From positions 1 to 64,000 of the forward strand of contig NZ_JACEGD010000034.1 of NCBI RefSeq assembly GCF_016031635.1: a DNA stretch of 64,000 bases. Direction: 5' to 3'. The notes under the pieces are model-generated. The model did not search any database. It saw only the letters and a program-made list of their open reading frames with translations, and was not told the origin of the DNA. Within the stretch, counting starts at the first letter, position 1. Every line of letters begins with the position of its first letter. This document shows, one piece after another, positions 1 through 8,230 of this stretch. The stretch is from Bradyrhizobium diversitatis (lineage in GTDB: Bacteria > Pseudomonadota > Alphaproteobacteria > Rhizobiales > Xanthobacteraceae). The position numbers and the translations under genes were made by a program.

Positions 1-1
1 C

Positions 2-289
2 CGCCGAATCTTCATCTCTGGCCAGAAGCGCGGCGTCTTCGGTGTCATCAAGCGCGAGCTGCGCCGCCGTTCCGCCATCGAACCCATCATCGGACACCTG
101 AAGACCGATGGCCACCTCGGCCGCTGCTACCTCAAAGGCCGCGCCGGCGATGCGGCCAACGTCATCCTCTCAGCCGTCGGCCACAACTTCCGCCGCATCC
201 TCGCCTGGATCAGAGAACTCTTGTGCCTGTTCCTGATCCAGCTCTGGCGCACGCGCGCCTGTCCGGCCCCGCTCAATTCGGCTTCTTAA
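2..289 (+). CDS. IS5-family transposase, C-terminal part (cut by window edge)
   Basis: The frame is open from the window edge to a TAA and encodes about 95 residues. The segment AIEPIIGHLKTDGHLGRCYL followed by GDAANVILSAVGHNFRRIL matches the C-terminal end of IS5-type DDE transposases, in which the last catalytic glutamate lies in the EPIIGHLK motif. The start, the first aspartates and the left end lie outside the window, so whether the element is intact cannot be told. It ends only 62 bp before the stop codon of the convergent livF-like gene. No target-site duplication or terminal inverted repeat can be checked with one end missing. Confidence 0.8.
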   Translation, partial: RRIFISGQKRGVFGVIKRELRRRSAIEPIIGHLKTDGHLGRCYLKGRAGDAANVILSAVGHNFRRILAWIRELLCLFLIQLWRTRACPAPLNSAS

Positions 290-351
290 CGGACGACCAG
301 TTAATCGCAGGTGACGGTGTCGCGCCTCATCCACAGGCGAGCAGCGTGATC

Positions 352-1047
352 CTACGGCGCCAGATACCGCACCAGCTCCGGATTGTCCCTGACCTCGCCC
401 GCCTCGCCTTGCAGTGCGACCCTGCCACGGTCGAGGACGTAGGCGTAATCGGCGACGCGCAAAGCGAGGTCGAGGTGTTGCTCGACGATGATGACGGCGA
501 TCTCCTTCGCAAGCTCGATCAGGCGTTCGGTGATCTCCTCGATCACCCCGATCCAGACGCCCTCGGTCGGCTCGTCCAGCAGCAGCAGCTTCGGGTCGCC
601 GAGCATGGCGCGGCCGATGGCGAGCATCTTGCGCTCGCCGCCGGAGAGGGTGCCGGCGGGCTGGTCGAGCCGCTGGCCGAGTTTTGGGAAGATGGTCAGC
701 ACGTGATCGACCGCGTCGGCCTTCTTGCTCGCGAGCGAGCCGACCGCGAGATTGTCGCGCACCGACAGGCGCGCGAACACCGAATGCTCCTGCGGCACGT
801 AGCCGATGCCGGCGCGGACGCGCTCCTGGGTGGCGCGGCGGCTGATGTCGCGGCCGTCGAAGCCGATCTCGCCGTTCCACGCCGGCAGCTCGCCGACGAT
901 GATCTTCATCAGCGTGGTCTTGCCGGCGCCGTTGCGGCCGAGCACGGCGACGCCGCCGCGCCAGGGAATGCCGAGGCTGACGTCGAACAGGACCTGGCTG
1001 CGGCCGTAGCCGGCGTCGAGATGCTTGATGTCCAAAAATTCAGGCAC
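352..1047 (-). CDS. Branched-chain-type ABC transporter ATPase LivF-like (amide/urea uptake)
   Basis: Second ATPase of a HAAT-family (LivFGMHK-type) importer, working at the cytoplasmic face of the membrane. At 231 aa it has normal LivF length. Walker A GRNGAGKTT is at residues 37-45, the ABC signature LSGGERKM and Walker B LLLLDEPTEG follow, and a switch histidine is present in EQHLDLA. The start is GTG and overlaps the 3' end of livG by 8 bp, so translational coupling is likely. It is the last gene of a minus-strand operon running from the amidase gene. Amide or urea specificity is inferred from the amidase and the AmiC/UrtA-like binding protein in the same run, not from this protein. Confidence 0.9.
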   Translation of the reverse strand: MPEFLDIKHLDAGYGRSQVLFDVSLGIPWRGGVAVLGRNGAGKTTLMKIIVGELPAWNGEIGFDGRDISRRATQERVRAGIGYVPQEHSVFARLSVRDNLAVGSLASKKADAVDHVLTIFPKLGQRLDQPAGTLSGGERKMLAIGRAMLGDPKLLLLDEPTEGVWIGVIEEITERLIELAKEIAVIIVEQHLDLALRVADYAYVLDRGRVALQGEAGEVRDNPELVRYLAP

Positions 1048-1774
1048 GGCGCAGATAGATCTCCTGGACGGCCTTGTTGGCCTGGATCTCGGACACCGTG
1101 CCTGACGCCAGCACCTTGCCCTGGTCGAGCACGGTGAGGCGATCGCAGATGTCGCGGATGAAATCGAGGTCGTGCTCGACGATGACGAGCGAGCAATGCT
1201 GCTTGATCGGCTGCAGCAATTCGCCGGTGACGCGGCGCTCCTCCAGGCTCATGCCGCCGGTGGGCTCGTCGAGCAGCAACAGCTTCGGCTTGCCGGCGAG
1301 CGCCATCGCAATCTCCAGCCATTGCTGCTGGCCGTGCGACAGCGCGGCGGCGGCATCGAAAGCGCGGTCGGCGAGGCGGAACTGCGTCAGCATGGTCATG
1401 ACCTGGTCGTGCAGGAGCCCGCGCGTGCGCGAGAACACGAGGTCGAGCAGCGAGCACTGCGCCTGCAGCGCGAGCAGGATGTTGTCGTAGAGCGTCAGCG
1501 TCGGCAGCACGCTGGTGATCTGGAATTTCAGGCTCATGCCGGCCCGCGCCCGCTCGGTCGGCGTGAACGCGGTGATGTCGGTGTTGACGAAGCTCACCTT
1601 GCCCTGGGTCGGCACCTCGGCGCCGGCGATGCACTTCATCAGCGTGCTCTTGCCGGAGCCGTTCGGGCCGATCAGGCCGTGGAACTCGTTCTCGCCGACG
1701 GTGAGCGCCGCGCCGTCGAGCGCGGTGAGCTTGCCGAAGACCTTCTTGATGCCGGCGGCCTCAAGGAGCGGCAT
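1040..1774 (-). CDS. Branched-chain-type ABC transporter ATPase LivG-like
   Basis: First ATPase of the same importer, about 244 aa. Walker A GPNGSGKST lies at residues 36-44, the signature is LSHGQQQWLE and Walker B is LLLLDEPTGG followed by MSLEE. The ATG at 1774 is chosen over one 24 bp upstream because it has AAAGGAG about 7 bases before it and because MPLLEAAG is a typical LivG beginning. It overlaps the end of livM by 14 bp. LivG and LivF form the heterodimeric motor that drives uptake through LivH and LivM. Confidence 0.9.
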   Translation of the reverse strand: MPLLEAAGIKKVFGKLTALDGAALTVGENEFHGLIGPNGSGKSTLMKCIAGAEVPTQGKVSFVNTDITAFTPTERARAGMSLKFQITSVLPTLTLYDNILLALQAQCSLLDLVFSRTRGLLHDQVMTMLTQFRLADRAFDAAAALSHGQQQWLEIAMALAGKPKLLLLDEPTGGMSLEERRVTGELLQPIKQHCSLVIVEHDLDFIRDICDRLTVLDQGKVLASGTVSEIQANKAVQEIYLRRA

Positions 1775-2840
1775 TGCGCTTCTCCTTTGGTTTCGCACCG
1801 AAGCTGCCGACCCGCTCGCGCTCGCCGAGCACGAAGCTGATCAGGCCGAGCGGCCGGAACAGGATCACGAGCAGCAGCAAAAGACCCAGGATGATCGGCC
1901 AGACGTCACGATAATTGTCCGACAGCCAGAAACTGACGCCCTCGACGATGACGGTGCCGATGACGGCACCGATCAGCGTGCCGGAGCCGCCGAACAGCAC
2001 GTAGAGCACGACCTGGGTCGAGACCACGACGCCGACCATGTTGGGCCAGACGAAGCCCTCGTGGAAGGCGTAGAGGCTGCCGGCCAGGCCCGCAATGGCG
2101 CCGCCAATGGTGAAGATGATGGCTTTCAGGTGCTGCGCCTTGTAGCCGAAGAAGGCGATGCGCTGCTCGTTCTCGCGCAGGCCGGCCAGCGCCAGGCCGA
2201 ACTGCGAACGCACCAGGAAGCGGCAGAGCAGATAGACCACGACGAGGATGCCGAGCACGAGATAGTAGAAGGCCGGACCTTCCGTGAACTCGTAGCCGCC
2301 AAGCGACATCGGCGCGATCGAGGGAATGCCGTTCTGGCCGCCGAGATAGTACCAGCCGCGAGCCAGGCGATCGGCGGCATAGGAACCGGTGAGCGTGCCC
2401 AGCGACACGAAGATCACGCTGGAGGGATGCCGTCCCAGCAGCAGGAAGCCGCCGAGCAGGAGCGCGGAGGTAAGTCCGATGATGGTCCCCGCCGGCAGCA
2501 CCAGGAGGATGTTGGTGATGTCGAGGTCGCGCGCGAGCAGCGCGACGCCGTAGCCGGCCGAGCCGAAGAACAAGGCCTGGCCGAAGCTCATGATGCCGGC
2601 ATAGCCCCAGACCAGGTCGAACGACAGCGCGAACAGCGCCAGGATGATCACCCGCGTCGCGAACACCGTGAGGTAGTCCTGCAGCACCAGCGGCGCGAGC
2701 AGCGCTGCGACCAGCACGACGCCCTCCACGATCGGCAGGATTTTTCGCCCTGACGATGTGCTCTTGGCCACCGGAACGTCCGTTTCGCTGCCAACGTTGG
2801 CGTGGACAGCCTGTTTAGCCGCACCCATGGACTTCAGCAT
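1761..2840 (-). CDS. Branched-chain-type ABC transporter permease LivM-like
   Basis: Inner-membrane permease of 359 aa. A charged N-terminus is followed by many hydrophobic segments, including the conserved LivM stretch FALSFDLVWGYAGIMSFGQA and the cytoplasmic EAA-type loop RENEQRIAFFGY. The C-terminus ends in a basic tail (PKEKRNAAP). ATGs at 2840 and 2828 are both possible, and neither has a clear Shine-Dalgarno sequence. The gene is separated from the binding-protein gene by 128 bp holding one perfect palindrome, while downstream it overlaps livG. It pairs with LivH to make the channel. Confidence 0.88.
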   Translation of the reverse strand: MLKSMGAAKQAVHANVGSETDVPVAKSTSSGRKILPIVEGVVLVAALLAPLVLQDYLTVFATRVIILALFALSFDLVWGYAGIMSFGQALFFGSAGYGVALLARDLDITNILLVLPAGTIIGLTSALLLGGFLLLGRHPSSVIFVSLGTLTGSYAADRLARGWYYLGGQNGIPSIAPMSLGGYEFTEGPAFYYLVLGILVVVYLLCRFLVRSQFGLALAGLRENEQRIAFFGYKAQHLKAIIFTIGGAIAGLAGSLYAFHEGFVWPNMVGVVVSTQVVLYVLFGGSGTLIGAVIGTVIVEGVSFWLSDNYRDVWPIILGLLLLLVILFRPLGLISFVLGERERVGSFGAKPKEKRNAAP

Positions 2841-2882
2841 TTCGCATTCGACATCGTGGGATCAGTCCGCCTTGTCGTGTGT

Positions 2883-2907
2883 CACCTCTCCCCAACGGGG
2901 AGAGGTG
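2883..2907. repeat. Perfect 11-bp palindrome between binding-protein gene and livM
   Basis: CACCTCTCCCC, loop AAC, GGGGAGAGGTG. The same CCTCTCCC/GGGAGAGG arms recur at 29089-29119, 36921-37059 and 45152-45289. As RNA it would form a strong hairpin inside the operon that could stabilise the upstream message, but there is no U-run on the minus strand. Confidence 0.75.
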
Positions 2908-2968
2908 AAGAGAGAGCCTCTCGGCTGGTGCAGATGCAAGCCAAACTGACGATGACCCGCATTTGCCG

Positions 2969-4186
2969 TCAGCATTCCTTGGGATCGACGAGGCCGTTGC
3001 TGCGGGCGACGATCTCGTAGTTCCCGCCCTTGGCGACCGCGGTGTACATCTTCATCTTGCAGTGCCGCTTGCCGGGCACCATCTCGGCGGGCCCGCCCGG
3101 ACCTTCGGCGATCTTGGCGTGGTCGAGCGCGGCGGCGACCGATTCGCGATCGATCTTGCCGGCTTCCTTGACCGCAGCTTCCCACAGCTTGAGGCCGCGA
3201 TAGGTGCCGGTGGCGGCACTGCCGGCGGCGAACAGGAAGTTGCCGGGGAAATCCTTCTCGTAGGCGGCCTGGATCTTGGCGTCGAACGGGTTTTCCTTGG
3301 TCAGCACCTTGAAATAGTCGAGGCAGCTGGCGAGGCCCTCGATCTCCGCGGCCTGGTTGATGTTGAGCGTGTTCTCGTCATAGTAGACGCAGGCGAGCCG
3401 CCCGCCGCTCTTGAGGAAGCCCGCTTCATAGAGCTGCTTGAAGAACGGACCGACGCCCGGCGGGATGACGGTGTTGAAGACGACGTCGACCTTGTTGGAG
3501 ATGATGCGGTTAACGGTCGAGGAGAAGTCGACCTGGTCGAGCGGGTAGTATTCCTCGAACACGACCTCGCCGCCGTTCGATTCGATCACCTTGCGGGCGT
3601 AGACGTTGAGCGTGTGCGGCCAGACATAGTTGGCGCTGGGCAGCGCGAACTTCTTGCCGCCGTTCTTGATCAGCCAGGGGATGAACTCGTCGCACTGCTG
3701 CGCCGGCGTCGGGCCGGTGCAGAACAGGTAGGGCGTGCACTCCTTGCCTTCGTAGAGCTGCGGATAGATGTAGAGCGTCTTGCCGCGGGCGACGATCGGA
3801 TCCTTGATCGCGTTGCGCATCGACGAGGTGATGCCGCCGAGCACCATGTCGACCTTGTCGCGCTGGATCAGCTTTCGCACGTTGCCGACGGCGACGGATT
3901 CGTTGGACGCGGTGTCCTCGATGTAGAGCTCGAGCGGACGGCCGAGCAGGCCGCCGGCCGCGTTGATCTCCTTGATCACCATTTTCGCGACGTTGGCGTC
4001 GGCGTTGCCGGCATAGGCGATGGGGCCGGTGAGGTCGGTGGCGATGCCGACCTTGATCGGGCCCTCGGCCGCATTGGCCCAGGGCGCCGCGATCACCCAG
4101 CTGCCGACACCGGTTGCGACCGCGCCGGACGCAAAGGCGAAATTGGAGAGGAAACGACGTCGCGTGAGCCGAGTACGATCGAGCAT
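2969..4186 (-). CDS. Tat-exported amide/urea-type substrate-binding protein (HAAT family)
   Basis: Periplasmic binding protein of 405 aa for the importer. The ATG at 4186 is chosen because it starts MLDRTRLTRRRFLSN, a near-perfect Tat signal (TRRRFL) followed by a hydrophobic stretch and an alanine-rich cleavage region. It lies 4 bp after the livH stop; the ORF extends further upstream, but into livH. The mature part begins GPIKVGIATDLTGPIAY and has the two-lobed type-1 periplasmic fold. YPQLYEGKECTPYLFCTG and SANYVWPHTLN resemble AmiC and UrtA proteins, so short amides or urea are the likely ligands. The ligand itself is inferred. Confidence 0.87.
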   Translation of the reverse strand: MLDRTRLTRRRFLSNFAFASGAVATGVGSWVIAAPWANAAEGPIKVGIATDLTGPIAYAGNADANVAKMVIKEINAAGGLLGRPLELYIEDTASNESVAVGNVRKLIQRDKVDMVLGGITSSMRNAIKDPIVARGKTLYIYPQLYEGKECTPYLFCTGPTPAQQCDEFIPWLIKNGGKKFALPSANYVWPHTLNVYARKVIESNGGEVVFEEYYPLDQVDFSSTVNRIISNKVDVVFNTVIPPGVGPFFKQLYEAGFLKSGGRLACVYYDENTLNINQAAEIEGLASCLDYFKVLTKENPFDAKIQAAYEKDFPGNFLFAAGSAATGTYRGLKLWEAAVKEAGKIDRESVAAALDHAKIAEGPGGPAEMVPGKRHCKMKMYTAVAKGGNYEIVARSNGLVDPKEC

Positions 4187-4190
4187 GTGA

Positions 4191-5048
4191 TTAAACCCCT
4201 TTTCCAGCGATGAGGCCCTGCGGGCGGAATTTGATGAAGACAATGGCGAGCACGAAGACGAGGACATCGGCGACGACGGGCGCCATCACCCAGGGCAGGG
4301 CGGCGCTGAGGGTGCCGATGACGCCGGCGCCGGCGACCGGACCGATGAAGGAGCCGACGCCGCCGACCATGACCGCGACAAAGCCCTGGATCAGGAAGCG
4401 CAGCCCGAGATCGGCGTAGAGGCTGAACACCGGCACGATCAGCGCGCCGGCAAGCCCGGCGAGCGCGGAGCCGAACGCGAAGGTGGCGCCGTACATCAAG
4501 GGCGTGGAAATGCCGGAGGCGCGCGCCAGCGAGGGGTTCTCCAGCGTGGCGCGCATGCGCAAACCGAAGCTGGTGCGCGAGAGCAGCAGGTAGCAGCCGG
4601 CCATCACCAGCAGCGTGATGACGATGATGGTGAACCGCCAGGCCGAGATGTGGACGGAGCCGATGTCGATCGAACCGCCGATCGGCTCCGGCACGGTGAG
4701 ATAGAAGCCGCCGATCAGCCCGCGCACGGATTCGCGGATGATCAGGCCGAGCGCATAGGTGCCGAGCATGGCGACGATCGGAGCGGCGTAGAAGCGGCGG
4801 ATGATCAGCGCTTCCAGCACGAAGCCGAGCGCGCCGACGACGAAGGGCGCCGCGACCATGCCGGCCCAGATCGGCAGGCCCCTGGCATAGGCGAGATAAG
4901 TGATGTAGGCGCCGAGCAGGACGAACTCGCCTTGCGCGAAGTTGAAGATGCCCATCATGCTGGCGATGATCCCGAGCCCCAGCACGATCAGAACGATGAT
5001 CGCCCCGAAGCTCAGGATCTCGAACGTCGCGACGAACGCATTAGCCAT
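4191..5048 (-). CDS. Branched-chain-type ABC transporter permease LivH-like
   Basis: Inner-membrane permease of 285 aa with about eight hydrophobic segments. The conserved LivH region GIFNFAQGEFVLLGAY lies near residue 35, and the coupling loop LRMRATLENPSLARASGI is in the second half. The UrtB/AmiD-type permease group has the same general layout. It follows the amidase gene after 138 bp containing a dispersed repeat and precedes the binding-protein gene by 4 bp, so the downstream genes are tightly coupled. Transport of amides or urea is inferred from context. Confidence 0.88.
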   Translation of the reverse strand: MANAFVATFEILSFGAIIVLIVLGLGIIASMMGIFNFAQGEFVLLGAYITYLAYARGLPIWAGMVAAPFVVGALGFVLEALIIRRFYAAPIVAMLGTYALGLIIRESVRGLIGGFYLTVPEPIGGSIDIGSVHISAWRFTIIVITLLVMAGCYLLLSRTSFGLRMRATLENPSLARASGISTPLMYGATFAFGSALAGLAGALIVPVFSLYADLGLRFLIQGFVAVMVGGVGSFIGPVAGAGVIGTLSAALPWVMAPVVADVLVFVLAIVFIKFRPQGLIAGKGV

Positions 5049-5062
5049 GCGCCGGAGCCTTT

Positions 5063-5152
5063 CCCGTTCCGATGAAATCGGAACGGGCCTCTAGAATCCA
5101 GATTTGACGCATTTTCCTGACGCGAACCGGGGTCCAGTTCGCGCGAAAACGC
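5063..5152. repeat. Dispersed palindromic element, copy 1 (between amidase and livH)
   Basis: Two parts. First, the perfect hairpin CCCGTTCCGAT-GAA-ATCGGAACGGG at 5063-5087. Second, from 5103, a segment TTTGACGC...GCGAACCGG...AAAACGC that recurs in diverged form at 41277-41325. It lies inside the amidase-livH gap and could reduce expression of the transporter genes relative to the amidase. The second copy beside acdR argues for a mobile or dispersed repeat rather than a local regulatory site. Confidence 0.7.
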
Positions 5153-5186
5153 CCTGGCGTTCCGCCCACCCGCATCAACACCTCGT

Positions 5187-6701
5187 TCACATCTTCTTCC
5201 AGTCGCCGATCTGCTCGAAGGCATGGGCGGCGCGGTAGATGGTCGTCTCCTCGAACATGCGGCCGACCAGCATCAGGCCGGCCGGCAGGCCATCGACCAT
5301 GCCGCAAGGCAGCGACATCGCGGGATGATGCGTGATGTCGAACGGCGCAGTGTTGGAGATCATCTCGAGCGCGCGGGCGACGTACTCCTCGCGGCTGGCA
5401 TTGGGCTCCGGCAGCTTGGTCGCCTTCATCGGCGTGGTCGGCATCAGCAGGAGATCGTAATCCCCAAACGCCTTGTCGTAGGCCGCGGTCAGGCGGCGCG
5501 AGATGTTGAGTGCCTTGCCGTAGAAGCGTGGACCGAAATTGTTGTTGATGTAGGTGCCGAGCATCATGAACAGCTTCGTGGTCTCCGACAGCGAATCGGC
5601 CTGCCGGCGCCAGCCGCGATGGAAATCCATCAGCGAAGTCGAATAGAGGTCGCCGCGGCTGAGGCCGTAGCCGTCGCCGAACATCATGGTCTGGGTCAGG
5701 CCTTCGGTGCCGATCGGGGTCCAGATCGCGCCGCCCAGGAGGTGCATCGGGATCGACACCGTCTCGACGCTGGCCCCGAGATCCTTGAAGCGCTTTGCCG
5801 CCTCGCGCACGCTTTCATTCACCGCAGCCTCGGCGCCCGGCTGATCGAATCCTTCCTTGACGATGCCGATCTTCATGCCCTTGACGCCCTGGCCGAGCGC
5901 CTTGGTGTATTCCTCGACCTTCGGAGCCTTGATGCGAGGATCGTAGCCGTCGTCGCCGGCGAGCACTTCGAGCAGCAGCGCATTGTCGGCGACCGTCGCG
6001 GTCATCGGGCCGGTATGGTCGACATAGATCTCGATCGGCATGATCCCGGTATAGGGCACGAGGCCCCAGGTGGGCTTCATGCCGTAGATGCCGCAGAACG
6101 AGGACGGCATGCGGATCGAGCCCCCCTGATCGCCCCCGATCGCCATATCGACCTCGCCGAGCGCGACCACGACGCCCGAGCCCGACGACGAGCCGCCGGC
6201 CGAGTAGCCCATCTTGTGCGGATTGTGCACCGGTCCGTAGGAGCCGGTGTGGCTGCCGCCGGACAGGCAGAAGTGCTCGCAATGCACCTTGCCCTTGATC
6301 TCCGCGCCGGCGTCCAGCATGCGCGTGACGATGGTGGCGTCGAAATCGGGCACATAGCCTTCCAGCGTCGACGACCCGTTGGTCATGGGAACGCCGGCCA
6401 GCATGATGTTGTCCTTCAGCGCAATGGTCTTGCCCTTCAGCTTGCCGCTGGCGGCACCTTTCACGGTCGACTTGCGATACCAGGCGTTGCGCGGGTTCTC
6501 CTCGGCCGAGGGCCGGTAGCCGGGCGTCCGCGGGTACTTCACCTCCGGCACCTCGTCCGGCATCGCGGCAACGAGATTGTAGGCCTCGATCGAGCCCTGC
6601 ATCAGGCCGCGGAACGAGGCGACGTCGTCGTCGGTCAGCGAAAGGCCGCACTGCTCGGCGACGCTGCGAAGTTGGTCGGGCGTGGGAAGGACAACTGTCA
6701 C
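5187..6701 (-). CDS. Amidase (amidase-signature family)
   Basis: Cytoplasmic amide hydrolase of 504 aa. The reading frame extends to 6824, but the GTG at 6701 has AAGGAGA about 8 bases upstream and gives a natural start VTVVLPTPDQLRS. The amidase-signature core is present: catalytic Lys in TIALKDNIML, the glycine/serine-rich GYSAGGSSSGSG with the first serine, and the cis-Ser/nucleophile region GGDQGGSIRMPSSFCG. Members of this family hydrolyse amides such as acetamide or propionamide to acid and ammonia; the exact substrate is unknown. It is upstream of the transporter genes, so imported amide would be hydrolysed at once. Confidence 0.88.
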   Translation of the reverse strand: MTVVLPTPDQLRSVAEQCGLSLTDDDVASFRGLMQGSIEAYNLVAAMPDEVPEVKYPRTPGYRPSAEENPRNAWYRKSTVKGAASGKLKGKTIALKDNIMLAGVPMTNGSSTLEGYVPDFDATIVTRMLDAGAEIKGKVHCEHFCLSGGSHTGSYGPVHNPHKMGYSAGGSSSGSGVVVALGEVDMAIGGDQGGSIRMPSSFCGIYGMKPTWGLVPYTGIMPIEIYVDHTGPMTATVADNALLLEVLAGDDGYDPRIKAPKVEEYTKALGQGVKGMKIGIVKEGFDQPGAEAAVNESVREAAKRFKDLGASVETVSIPMHLLGGAIWTPIGTEGLTQTMMFGDGYGLSRGDLYSTSLMDFHRGWRRQADSLSETTKLFMMLGTYINNNFGPRFYGKALNISRRLTAAYDKAFGDYDLLLMPTTPMKATKLPEPNASREEYVARALEMISNTAPFDITHHPAMSLPCGMVDGLPAGLMLVGRMFEETTIYRAAHAFEQIGDWKKM

Positions 6702-6804
6702 GGCGCTCTCCTTGAAGGCTTCTTGTTTCCTGGCGTTGAACGGAAGCCTTCCGCCCGCGCCTGCACGGCGCGGGCCAATCTGGCTTCGCGGCGATATTAC
6801 AGAC

Positions 6805-6817
6805 GGAAATATTTTCC
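6805..6817. promoter_or_regulatory. Candidate operator ahead of the amidase gene
   Basis: The palindrome GGAAA-TAT-TTTCC lies in an AT-rich patch of the 165-bp gap before the amidase. The 9-mer AATATTTTC overlapping it also occurs on the other strand at 8139-8147, in the MarR/AmiC-like intergenic region. Shared recognition by the MarR protein is an inference. Confidence 0.35.
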
Positions 6818-6866
6818 TTTTCAAGTATTATTTCACGCGACGGCTGCGACGTATCGGCGGCCGCAT

Positions 6867-8087
6867 TCAGAACGTCTTGATGATCCTGAAGTCGAGACCG
6901 TCGGCTTCAGCGAAGTACATCGGCATCTCGGCGCGGCCGTCGCGAAGAGTCACGGGACCGCGGCCGGCCGAGTAGACGGTGTTGCGCGCGGCCTTCAGCA
7001 GCGGACGAAACGCCAGCGAGCCGGCGCGGTTGGCCACGGACTCCAGGAAGCGCAACCCTTCATAATTCGACTGGCCGACGGAACCGACCGGCGGCGCATT
7101 GGCGCCGAACATGGCTTCGTATTTGCTGAGGAACTCGTCGTTGGCGCGTGACGCCATGCAGTTGAAATAGCCGGAGGCGCAGAACAGATTCTCGGTATTG
7201 TCGGCGCCGATGCCGAGCAGCACGGTCTCGTCCATCGCGCCCCCGAGCCGCAACGTCGAGGTGGCAAGGCCCGCTTCGGCGAAGGCGCGGTTGAAGGTGA
7301 TGCTGTCGGTGCCGATCAGGGAGATCAGCACCACGTCCGGCCTGGCGGCGCGGATGCGCGCCAGATGCGGCTCGTGATTGTCCTCGCCGACCGGAACGAA
7401 CTCCTCGCCGACAACCTGGCCGCCCGCTTCCTTGATGTAGCGCTTCACCGCGCGATGCGATTGCCAGGGCCAGACGTAGTCGCTGCCGATCAGGTACCAG
7501 CGCGCCGCCTTCTTGACCTCCGCGAGCCAATGGATCGAGGGCCGGCTCTGCCAGCGCGGCGTCTCGCCGATCGCCATGACCCCCGGCGTGCGCTCGCCGC
7601 CTTCATAGACCGGGGTGTAGATATAGGGGATGCGGTCGCCGGTGACCTTGCGCAGCGCGACGCGGACGGCACTGATATGCGAGCCCATGATCAGATCGAC
7701 CTCGTCGAAGGCGATCGCCTGCTCGGCGCGACGAACCACCTCGTCGATCGGGCCGCCGGAATCGTAGATCGACAGCTCCAGCTCGCGGCCCAGAATGCCG
7801 CCGCGCTTGTTGATCTCGGCGACCGCCAGCATCGCGCTGTTGGTGGAACTCGGGCCCCAGATCCCCGGCGAGCCGGTGAAGGTGAGGAAGTTGCCGATGC
7901 GCAGCTTGTTGCGGGCGCCGCGCCGCTTCATGAAATGTGCATCGACCGGGGACAGGTCGAAATCCGCCACCGATGACGACAAATTCCTGAACAGCAGGGA
8001 CGGCGGCAACGCCGGTCCGCCGTGAGCCGGGAAGTTCACCGTCGCGCGCACGCCAACTCCTGTCTGGGACCAGACCTGAAAGCACAT
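6867..8087 (-). CDS. AmiC-like ligand-binding protein without signal peptide (putative amide sensor)
   Basis: About 406 aa from the first ATG; a later ATG at 7931 would give 354 aa, and neither has a strong ribosome site. The fold is that of type-1 periplasmic binding proteins, beginning at KLRIGNFLTFTGSPG. YTPVYEGGERTPG, LIGSDYVWPWQS and GPVTLRDGRAEMP align by eye with Pseudomonas aeruginosa AmiC (compare its YEG and GSDY motifs). No Sec, lipobox or Tat signal is seen in either version, so it is probably cytoplasmic, as AmiC is. AmiC represses by holding the antiterminator AmiR; no AmiR gene is near, but a MarR regulator is divergent. It is the first gene of the amide cassette. An atypical binding protein with an unrecognised signal is the alternative. 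Confidence 0.75.
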   Translation of the reverse strand: MCFQVWSQTGVGVRATVNFPAHGGPALPPSLLFRNLSSSVADFDLSPVDAHFMKRRGARNKLRIGNFLTFTGSPGIWGPSSTNSAMLAVAEINKRGGILGRELELSIYDSGGPIDEVVRRAEQAIAFDEVDLIMGSHISAVRVALRKVTGDRIPYIYTPVYEGGERTPGVMAIGETPRWQSRPSIHWLAEVKKAARWYLIGSDYVWPWQSHRAVKRYIKEAGGQVVGEEFVPVGEDNHEPHLARIRAARPDVVLISLIGTDSITFNRAFAEAGLATSTLRLGGAMDETVLLGIGADNTENLFCASGYFNCMASRANDEFLSKYEAMFGANAPPVGSVGQSNYEGLRFLESVANRAGSLAFRPLLKAARNTVYSAGRGPVTLRDGRAEMPMYFAEADGLDFRIIKTF

Positions 8088-8133
8088 TGATCAGGCGGCC
8101 GCGGCTTCCGCCCTTTTGTTGGGCAATGATCCT

Positions 8134-8180
8134 ATTTTGAAAATATTGAATGTTCAAGAATTGAAGTGCATATAGATGCA
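8134..8180. promoter_or_regulatory. Cluster of palindromes between the AmiC-like gene and marR (candidate operators)
   Basis: Three short inverted repeats sit in the AT-rich 143-bp divergent region: ATTTTgAAAAT (8134-8144), TTGAA-TG-TTCAA (8146-8157) and TGCAT-ATAG-ATGCA (8167-8180). MarR dimers typically bind palindromes of 16-20 bp between divergent promoters, so this is a plausible site for autoregulation and cassette control. Assignment is by position and symmetry only. Confidence 0.45.
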
Positions 8181-8230
8181 GCATTGATTGCAAGACATTC
8201 ACTCATCTGGGTCAAGACGAAGTCTTAGCC

